This document shows, piece by piece, positions 23,109 to 29,548 of a stretch of 29,548 bases of DNA. Under the pieces are notes generated by a model. That model had not been told where the DNA came from and did not search any database. It saw nothing but the letters and a program-made list of their open reading frames with translations. The DNA is taken from assembly GCA_964472425.1 (NCBI GenBank), contig CAYYLF010000010.1, positions 1 to 29,548 on the forward strand, given 5' to 3'. The stretch is from RUG11867 sp964472425 (GTDB taxonomy: Bacteria; Bacillota_I; Bacilli_A; RF39; UBA660). The position numbers were made by a program, and so were the translations under genes. The number at the start of each line of letters is the position of its first letter. The first letter of the stretch is position 1.

Positions 23109-26100
23109 ATGAGAGAAAAGTTATCTATCGAACAGTTCGACATTTTCAAAGAAGAAATCTTAGTCGAGATTGCCAAAATTTCGGATACCATCGACGAAAT
23201 GGAAGATGAAGAAGCTATCGAAAGGGTGTATCGCGAATTTTATAGAAATGTTTATAAGCCGAAGTTAGATAAATTGCTCTCTTACGATTTGAGTGCAGTT
23301 CCCGCGGATAAATGGGACGATTTGTACTTGATAAGCATGGGTGACGATGTCTTAAACTTCGAAGGGACATATGCGAATATAAGATTCGATTACATCGATA
23401 CTAACGCCATCGAAAAGTACAACTTTAAATCGTGTCAAATAAGTGGATTGAATCGTTGCGACTTGTACCTCAACGAGAGTTGTTTCGACGAACAGTTCGT
23501 AAATATGAACCGCAAGTATTTTTTAGATTCCGAATTCGGTGAGGACTTTAAAAAGAAATATTACGGGTCGAAATTGTCTTTTTCCGACTATTTCGATTTA
23601 CCAGAAAATTTAAAAGAAAAATTGGATATGGAAGCATTCTTTTCTCGGTTGAGTAACGATGACTGCAATTTTATAAATAGCATATTTAAGTTATCGCTTG
23701 CTGGCGCAAGGTCGGGTGACAACAATGGGAATTTCGGTGGAGTTTTAGAATTCGTAAGAGGTTTAGGAACTCGATATGAGGAAGCAATCGAAATGTATAA
23801 ATATCTATTTTTTAGTCGGGATGTTCATGCTAATCTCGAAGAATTCGAACGAAAAGTTAAAAATGTCTCGCCGGAGGAGTGTCTCGAGATTTTGTACAGC
23901 GAAGCCGAAGCCGCCCTTTCCGATTCGTCGGCAATCATAAATATAGATAAAATACCCAAATGTGTAGCCGAAAGATTTCCGAAACTGTTATTTCTGGATT
24001 TGCCAATTGACGAGGAGATGAGGAATAGAATTTACAATAGACGGTTGACTGCTCAAGATTATTTAGAAAACTATGCGATTCTTTTAAAGAGAGTAGGCGA
24101 AGAACATTTTAAATTTAGCTCGAAAGGCAAATTTGTGGGAAGGCTTATAGACACGCTCGCCGAAGACGAGCTCGTGGAAGTATTCGGTAAACATAACGAT
24201 TTCATAAGATTTGCTCTCAGAATAGATTATTGGTTTTTAGCCGACATAGCTGATATCAAAGAAGGAGATTTCGAAACTAGAGTATTAACGGCTATCGAGA
24301 AAAAATTCAACACAAAAAGAGCCTTGATTTTGGGAGAGTATTTAAAAGATTTAGGGGTGAACAATCTCGAAGAATTGAAGAATAAACTTCTCAGTTTAAG
24401 CCAAGCTGTTCGTGGGTTGTTCGATGAAATCTTCAATAAACTAGGTTTCGAGAATATCGAGAGGTTTGATTACATTTCGGGTGGAGCATTGACCAAAAAT
24501 GGACTTTATAACTTAGTCGTCTTGGGCCGTTATATGACGATGAGAAAACTTCCTAATGGTAAGGTTACATCTTACGATGAATTCGAGGAACTCATGAGCG
24601 AATACTTAGTCGATTTTATTTACGACATTCGCAACATAGACGATGTGAAATTCGATTATAGTCCCTTTCGGGCGGGGCTTCAAGATAAACATCCCGAGAT
24701 ATTTTTAACCGAAGACGAAGAAATGTTTTTAAGGTCTTTGGATTCGCGCGATTTAATTACCAAATTTTACGAAGGTACTATCACTTTGGAGGAAATACTT
24801 GCGCACCCTCAAATCATAACCATATTAAAAAATAAAGATTTATCTTTTATGCTGAGATATGAATTTCATTCGCAAAAGAACAATTTGGCAAATACTCTCG
24901 GCAATGAACGTTTCTTGTATTTCTTGCAAAAATACGGGTTATCTATCGAAGAAATAATGAATGAGTACGTACACATAGAGGAAAATGCGACCATCGAAGA
25001 AGTAGAAGATAAATTATTGGAACTCTTCTACGACGTCCTCATAGAAGGAAAAGTTCACGATTTTAGCAATTTTCCTTCCGAGTTTAAGAATAGATATCCT
25101 CAACTTTTCTTAGTTTCCGAGAACGAAGAATTGAATCGCAAATTCGCTCATAGGGAGTTATCTAGCGAGGATTTTGAAGTTCATCCTGAGTATTTCGAAT
25201 ATTTCAAATACGTCGATTTATTTGCCGGCATGTCCGAGGATTATTCTCATTTGATAAATTCGGTAAAATCACCATTTTCGGTTCGAGACAACAGGAACAA
25301 ACTTAAAGTATGCAAAGTTTACTGTACTTTGCCTAAACACAACAAGAAGCTCACAATGAGTTTTATCGAATATTGTGCTAGAAACATCGGAGAATTAACC
25401 GACGAAAAATTGAAAAATGCAACTTTCGTTTTGGAACGACTAGAATACTCGAATTCGGCAAAGTTAGCGAGATTAAAAAACGAGCTTGCCGACATGATTT
25501 TGAACAACGAAGACCCGATTGGCGCGTTAAATAAAATCGAGAGAATATATCTCACGAACAATCTGCCGGATGTAGCAAAGATATTTTCCGTATTCAGAGT
25601 GTTGCACAGTGAAAAGGATGGAACTCTTTCTCTAAATCTAAATGCAAATAGTTCTCCCGTATTGAACAACCATTCGAAAACGCTCGATGAGATAATAATA
25701 TATTCGGATTTGTTGAGGACGGCTGTGGAATCGAACAACCTATCCTTACGTGGTTACATACATTCTTTAGAAGAGGGGGCTAGACTTTTAAGGGAAGTCG
25801 ATTTGGATAATTACGATGACTTGAGTGATGAGGAAAAGCAAATTCTCAAAGATTATTCTAAACATTTGATAGCATTATACAATCAGACTACTCGAGGGAA
25901 AAAAGAAGCTTATATATCATCTCTAAATGTTCCTTGCGATTTGTTTGAATTATCCTCACGTTTAGGAAGTGGTGCCGATATAAATGATCGCATAGTTCGC
26001 ATGTTTATGCACTTCATCGGGATAGACGATTTGGCAAGTTTGAAGTTTCAAATGGACGAGTGCGTTCGTTTTAGAGATGAATGGAGTAGAAATTGCGAAA

Positions 26101-27596
26101 AAGGTGAATTTACTTTGGAAGCTGGAGATATGATAAAGGGTTTGTCTTCCATCGATTATTTCTTTCCAACTATGCAAAATGGAGCATTGGCGACCGAGTT
26201 TTTGGGTTCTGCGGCTTCAGAGATGGGCGATGCGACTCCGCTCGATACGGACCTTTCGTACATTACCGATGCAAAAAGCGACATGGCAAATACGATTATG
26301 GGTACTATTTCATCTAGTTACGGTCCGATTTGGGTCGTCATCAAGAAGGGAAATTCTAAAATACAACAGAGCAGAATCGATACAAAATCCGAAGATGGCA
26401 AGTATCAAATGGATAAACTCGAAGCATTTAGAACTACAACAGATGGCCATTACGGCATTCGGACCGGTTTCGGCTCGACGAACATAGATTTCATCATCAC
26501 GGACAAATATATTCCCCATATTGGGTTAGCTATCGCCATGCAGGGATTTTATATACCCGTTGTGGATAAAACCGGCAATCTCTTATTTACGAGTAAGATG
26601 TTTGACGAGTATAAAAGGCAAATGGAGGGACTTTCTTATTACGGATACGATACTTATAAATTGAGCAATTCTTTGTCGACGGCGGATATAACCGAAATAG
26701 CTCGTATGCTCGAAGAAAGCAAAAGAGAAACGGCATTCAAAAATCAATGTATCAAAGATATACTTGCCGAAGCGGTTAGAGAAGTAAAATATGAAGATGG
26801 TTCGATGAACTTTACCATCAAAGACCACATAGATGGTAATTTGGAACCGGGTGTCTTGGAGTTAATCGATATAGGTTCGACCGGTCGAGGCACCAACGAA
26901 ATTGGCGATGGCGATTTCGACTATATTATTAGAGTCGATAACGATATTATGAAATCGGAAGAAAAGTTCGCGGCTTTGAAGGATTCGATTATGAGAGCTT
27001 TAGGCCAACGCGATACGTCATTTAGATACAAGGGAGTAACGATTGCAGGGCTAGATTCCAAAGTCGACATCGATATCTCATTCGTATCGAAGACCGACGA
27101 ATTGAACTATTCTACCGACGCGGCCATCAAAGATAAATTAGAAACTATTCGAAAGGAAGATTCAAAAAAATATCCTTGCGTTCTTGCCAATATCATATAT
27201 GCCAAAAGAGTCTTGAAAAGTTACAATTGTTATTATGGTCACAAACATTCAAAACATGTGTATGGCGGGTTGGGTGGTATCGGAGTAGAAAGTTGGATTT
27301 TAGCTAACCACGGTTCGTTCATAGAGGCAGCGGAAAGTTTCTTAAAAGTGGCCAATCGATGCAACAGTTTCGAAGAATTCAAAAAGGAATATAAAGTTTG
27401 GTCGTTCGGAGAGAACTTCTATTTCGAGAAAATACGGTTCGGTAGCGATTTTGTTAACAAACACGACGAATTTGTAGATTCTAATATGGACGAACAAGGA
27501 TACGAAGCGATGAAGAAATGTTTAGTAGATACTTTAAATAAGATAAATAAGGAGGAATTCGATATGGGGGATGTCGAGCAAGCTAAAATTTATTGA
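23109..27596 (+). CDS. Giant repeat protein with C-terminal Pol-beta-type nucleotidyltransferase
   Basis: 1495 residues, soluble, acidic. Residues 1-about 1000 are helical and not recognised, with at least three degenerate modules (about 252-370, 486-600, 626-715) each built as EE-helix, then FPKLLFL, HPEIFL or YPQLFL, then a D/E-rich turn and an xR-L-ED-like helix. Residues about 1020-1185 are a distinct domain (DGHYGIRTGFGS, IDFIITDKYIPHI). The end (about 1200-1495) is a nucleotidyltransferase: GSTGRGT (1256-1262), DFD metal pair Asp1269/Asp1271, and VDIDISF giving Asp1320/1322. YGGLGGIGVESWILANHGS resembles the helical segment after the catalytic core in OAS/archaeal CCA-enzyme-like proteins. 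Start at ATG 23109, eight bases after AGGAG. The catalytic residues look intact; the product is unknown. Confidence 0.8.
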   Translation: MREKLSIEQFDIFKEEILVEIAKISDTIDEMEDEEAIERVYREFYRNVYKPKLDKLLSYDLSAVPADKWDDLYLISMGDDVLNFEGTYANIRFDYIDTNAIEKYNFKSCQISGLNRCDLYLNESCFDEQFVNMNRKYFLDSEFGEDFKKKYYGSKLSFSDYFDLPENLKEKLDMEAFFSRLSNDDCNFINSIFKLSLAGARSGDNNGNFGGVLEFVRGLGTRYEEAIEMYKYLFFSRDVHANLEEFERKVKNVSPEECLEILYSEAEAALSDSSAIINIDKIPKCVAERFPKLLFLDLPIDEEMRNRIYNRRLTAQDYLENYAILLKRVGEEHFKFSSKGKFVGRLIDTLAEDELVEVFGKHNDFIRFALRIDYWFLADIADIKEGDFETRVLTAIEKKFNTKRALILGEYLKDLGVNNLEELKNKLLSLSQAVRGLFDEIFNKLGFENIERFDYISGGALTKNGLYNLVVLGRYMTMRKLPNGKVTSYDEFEELMSEYLVDFIYDIRNIDDVKFDYSPFRAGLQDKHPEIFLTEDEEMFLRSLDSRDLITKFYEGTITLEEILAHPQIITILKNKDLSFMLRYEFHSQKNNLANTLGNERFLYFLQKYGLSIEEIMNEYVHIEENATIEEVEDKLLELFYDVLIEGKVHDFSNFPSEFKNRYPQLFLVSENEELNRKFAHRELSSEDFEVHPEYFEYFKYVDLFAGMSEDYSHLINSVKSPFSVRDNRNKLKVCKVYCTLPKHNKKLTMSFIEYCARNIGELTDEKLKNATFVLERLEYSNSAKLARLKNELADMILNNEDPIGALNKIERIYLTNNLPDVAKIFSVFRVLHSEKDGTLSLNLNANSSPVLNNHSKTLDEIIIYSDLLRTAVESNNLSLRGYIHSLEEGARLLREVDLDNYDDLSDEEKQILKDYSKHLIALYNQTTRGKKEAYISSLNVPCDLFELSSRLGSGADINDRIVRMFMHFIGIDDLASLKFQMDECVRFRDEWSRNCEKGEFTLEAGDMIKGLSSIDYFFPTMQNGALATEFLGSAASEMGDATPLDTDLSYITDAKSDMANTIMGTISSSYGPIWVVIKKGNSKIQQSRIDTKSEDGKYQMDKLEAFRTTTDGHYGIRTGFGSTNIDFIITDKYIPHIGLAIAMQGFYIPVVDKTGNLLFTSKMFDEYKRQMEGLSYYGYDTYKLSNSLSTADITEIARMLEESKRETAFKNQCIKDILAEAVREVKYEDGSMNFTIKDHIDGNLEPGVLELIDIGSTGRGTNEIGDGDFDYIIRVDNDIMKSEEKFAALKDSIMRALGQRDTSFRYKGVTIAGLDSKVDIDISFVSKTDELNYSTDAAIKDKLETIRKEDSKKYPCVLANIIYAKRVLKSYNCYYGHKHSKHVYGGLGGIGVESWILANHGSFIEAAESFLKVANRCNSFEEFKKEYKVWSFGENFYFEKIRFGSDFVNKHDEFVDSNMDEQGYEAMKKCLVDTLNKINKEEFDMGDVEQAKIY

Positions 27597-27635
27597 TTTT
27601 AAGAAGAAAGATGGCGAGATGAAACCTAATGAATT

Positions 27636-27666
27636 GAAAATAGAGTAGATTCTATTTTCTTTTTTT
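27636..27666 (+). terminator. Terminator after the giant NTase gene
   Basis: GAAAATAGA (27636-27644), six-base loop, TCTATTTTC (27651-27659), then seven Ts. Confidence 0.92.
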
Positions 27667-27715
27667 GGTGGGCAATAGTCGAGGTTTAGTTAAATCTAGG
27701 TGGATTAAAGTAAAA

Positions 27716-27831
27716 ACTGTCTCTATCATTTCTCGTCATCATTGTAAAAATTGGAGTTCAACATTCATATTTTAAACATATATTATCGGGTTATGAGGTG
27801 GCGGTTATGTTTGACTTTTAATGGAGACAGT
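27716..27831. repeat. Small inverted-repeat-bounded segment
   Basis: ACTGTCTC (27716-27723) faces GAGACAGT (27824-27831), with the next three bases also nearly matching. The 116-base segment could be a MITE-like relic or a regulatory structure; it overlaps the promoter of the next operon. Confidence 0.35.
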
Positions 27832-27839
27832 GCTAGAAT
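27811..27839 (+). promoter_or_regulatory. Promoter of the 27869-29419 operon
   Basis: TTGACT (27811-27816), 17 bases, TAGAAT (27834-27839). Confidence 0.8.
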
Positions 27840-27868
27840 AAATTCGCTAAACGAGGGGGGCTGATGAC

Positions 27869-28135
27869 ATGAAATACTTCGTTACCAATGCGCAATGTGG
27901 TTCAGAATCAGATTGTATAACTTTTTGTAAGATGGATGGAAATAAAGAGAATTCTAAAAGTGTTCAAACATACAATCATTTTTTGGAAGAGTTAAATACG
28001 ACGGTAATTTTTCATAAAATAAACAGATTGGCGTTTGCAGCGGAAAATCTTCTACAAATAGAATACTACGAGGACGACGAATTGAAACGGGCCGAATTTT
28101 TCTTCGCAGATTCATCCAATTGCGAAGAGTATTAG
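27869..28135 (+). CDS. Small 88-residue protein, unknown function
   Basis: 88 residues, not recognised. No membrane segment or signal. It carries four cysteines in a spread-out pattern (QCGSESDCITFC near the N-terminus, and SNCEEY at the end) and an acidic strand-rich middle (LLQIEYYEDDELKRAEFFF). The ATG has GAGGGGGG nine bases upstream. The next gene begins seven bases after its stop, so the two form an operon. A cysteine cluster of this kind could bind metal or form disulfides, but this is speculation. Confidence 0.75.
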   Translation: MKYFVTNAQCGSESDCITFCKMDGNKENSKSVQTYNHFLEELNTTVIFHKINRLAFAAENLLQIEYYEDDELKRAEFFFADSSNCEEY

Positions 28136-28141
28136 AGTAAA

Positions 28142-29419
28142 TTGAGGAGCATAGTCGAATCGTATTCACTTAACCATGCAAAAGATAGTCAAGAAAACAT
28201 AGAGAAGCTTTTGGAAGAGACTGGAAACAAAAAGATGTTGACAAAAAAGGTTAAAAGAATGTTCATGCAATATGCAACTATGGGCACCGTATCGGACGCG
28301 AGTACCGATAATGAAGCTTCCGAAGTGCTCAGCGAATTGCTCGCCAACAGAGAAGAAATTTTAAGTAGTGCCAATATCAAGTTGCCTATGAAGCTTCAGA
28401 TTAAAAGAGGGGCTTTAGTACTTTTAGGGGTTGTGGCGATTACCACGATAATAGGAATGATAGCATTTGATCGAGTCGATTATTTCGATGTACCCGGGAA
28501 ACTTCGTGAACTTCATAGTTTTTGTTCATGGGGAGATGGAAGATACATCGTCGGTGCTGGACTCACTGGAACGGCCTTCTTTGCCATTACGAAAGCTTTG
28601 AAGTCCGCATCTAAATGGAAGGAAAAGCTACTAGACTCTTTTGTCGTCGATTACGAAAGACAACACGATTTCTTTTTAGAAAATGACGACAAGACTAAGA
28701 TTAAGACGATAAACGATTCTTTTATAAGGTTCATTATGACCGATATAGAATATATAAAAAGTTCGCATTTAGAGAATTGCGACGAAATATTGCGCGCTTA
28801 TGAAGTTTTGGCTAACGAGTATATATCAATTCGTCGAGAGGAGTTAAATTCTGGCGAGCCGGTGGATATGTTCGCTTTTCTAAGTAAACTTACCGAATTA
28901 GAAATCGGCGTCTATTCCAAGAATACTAAAAAGGGATTGACGAGAAGAGATATTGCCGATTTGAAGTCGATTCTCTTCGAAGAGAGATTGCCATATTTGG
29001 ATTTGGTGGCAGGGGAAACCGTGAACGACCGTTATTTAAAATTTGTCTGCGAGCAAGCCGAGCGGATTTTTGCTTATCCATATGAGGGATGCGAAGTTGA
29101 ACTCGTCGAACTGTATCGCATTGCGATGGATTATGTGAAAGAGTCTACTAGCGAAGAAGAAGGCTTGAAGCATTATACACCATCTGGGAAATTGTTAGCT
29201 AGGGAAACTCAAATCGAACTTTCGATAAATCAGAAAATAGACACGTGCCAAAAATACGAAAAACTTGCAGATGACATCGAAAAAATGGAAGCTTTATTGG
29301 AAAGTCGAAAAATGCGCCAAGCAATAGCTGAACAAAAGGGAGAGAACATGGAACCTCAAAAAACTAATCTCTTGAAGCCTTTAGAAGGTCAATCTCAAAC
29401 GAGCACGGGTGGCAATTAA
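28142..29419 (+). CDS. Two-TM membrane protein with large cytosolic helical domain
   Basis: 425 residues from TTG 28142, the only start giving the full frame without overlapping the previous stop; the first in-frame ATG is some 31 codons in, and the ribosome site (AGAG) is weak, so the start is uncertain. About 85 residues of helix precede TM1 (about 88-108); a short acidic/aromatic outside loop (FDRVDYFDVPGK) leads to TM2 (about 134-152). The remaining 270 residues are a charged, helical cytosolic domain ending in a disordered Gln/Ser/Gly-rich tail. I recognise no family. It lies in an operon with the 88-residue protein, downstream of the giant NTase gene. Confidence 0.82.
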   Translation: MRSIVESYSLNHAKDSQENIEKLLEETGNKKMLTKKVKRMFMQYATMGTVSDASTDNEASEVLSELLANREEILSSANIKLPMKLQIKRGALVLLGVVAITTIIGMIAFDRVDYFDVPGKLRELHSFCSWGDGRYIVGAGLTGTAFFAITKALKSASKWKEKLLDSFVVDYERQHDFFLENDDKTKIKTINDSFIRFIMTDIEYIKSSHLENCDEILRAYEVLANEYISIRREELNSGEPVDMFAFLSKLTELEIGVYSKNTKKGLTRRDIADLKSILFEERLPYLDLVAGETVNDRYLKFVCEQAERIFAYPYEGCEVELVELYRIAMDYVKESTSEEEGLKHYTPSGKLLARETQIELSINQKIDTCQKYEKLADDIEKMEALLESRKMRQAIAEQKGENMEPQKTNLLKPLEGQSQTSTGGN

Positions 29420-29458
29420 AAAATAGGTAGTTTATATTAAAAAATGTTTAGTAAATCT

Positions 29459-29483
29459 AAGTACACTTTTAGGGGTGCTTTTT
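29459..29483 (+). terminator. Terminator of the last operon
   Basis: AAGTAC (29459-29464) with GTGCTT (29475-29480, one G-U pair) and a T-run to 29483. Confidence 0.65.
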
Positions 29484-29506
29484 ATATTGATTAAGGTTTT
29501 CCTATG

Positions 29507-29534
29507 TTGACAAGCTATATTATTCTGTTATAAT
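29507..29534 (+). promoter_or_regulatory. Strong promoter facing out of the window
   Basis: TTGACA (29507-29512), 16 bases, TATAAT (29529-29534), preceded by TGT as an extended -10. Both boxes are consensus. The gene it drives lies beyond the right edge. Confidence 0.88.
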
Positions 29535-29548
29535 AGCACTATATTTAT

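Noticed and set aside
27571..27648. 25-codon frame (MSSKLKFIDFKKKDG...) overlapping the end of the giant NTase gene
   Set aside because: The strong AAGGAGG (27549-27555) is 15 bases away, too far, and the tail lies in the terminator stem; most likely chance.

Overview
The window comes from a low-GC Gram-positive bacterium, probably an uncultured gut member of the Bacillota (Bacilli/Erysipelotrichales-like). I infer this from the AT-rich codon use, strong AGGAGG-type ribosome binding sites, sigma-70/SigA promoters with almost invariant 17-bp spacers, short hairpin plus T-run terminators, and typical firmicute families (TypA/BipA, YtqA-type radical SAM, RpoZ, BspA-like and SipW/TasA-like surface domains). 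TGA is a normal stop, so this is not a Mycoplasma-type code. Taxonomy cannot be fixed from this sequence alone.

Layout. 1-560: gene-free DNA with six copies of a transposon-end-like 17-19 bp repeat and a large inverted repeat. 589-6924: housekeeping genes, namely typA/bipA with a small helical protein, a convergent radical SAM gene, a two-TM membrane protein, rpoZ, tRNA-Ala(UGC), a membrane-anchored thioredoxin-like protein and exonuclease III. 7008-12668: accessory-looking surface/immune-like genes, namely a HEPN-like protein, a one-TM beta-sandwich protein, and a tight three-gene operon (zinc ribbon-TIR-5TM-SH3b; SPFH-coiled coil-double zinc ribbon; 4-TM protein with BspA-like LRR caps). 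12806-14312: a membrane-bound XRE regulator overlapping a DUF4097-like beta-solenoid protein. 14353-14769: an extended -10 promoter followed by a compact foldable stretch (possible small RNA) and decayed sequence. 14770-19825: metallophosphoesterase, CYTH phosphohydrolase, an unknown, HExxH protease-like, alkaline-phosphatase-superfamily phosphodiesterase and Asp/Glu-type racemase. 19872-20902 (minus): NUDIX hydrolase then NT5C-type deoxyribonucleotidase, a plausible nucleotide clean-up pair. 21070-22579: an ASCH-domain protein and an unknown. 22649-23108: an expressed-looking gene remnant. 23109-29419: a 1495-residue protein with internal repeats ending in a Pol-beta-type nucleotidyltransferase domain, then a two-gene operon (88-aa protein and a two-TM helical protein). 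The window ends in a strong promoter that points out of it.

The two best candidates for an undescribed system are the TIR/SPFH/LRR operon and the giant nucleotidyltransferase locus. In the first, the ligand-facing modules (bacterial SH3 and LRR caps) are predicted outside the membrane, and the TIR enzyme and SPFH scaffold inside. This is a Toll-like-receptor-like division of labour, spread over three bacterial proteins. In the second, the active-site residues look intact, but the 1250-residue N-terminal part and the downstream partners are not recognisable.
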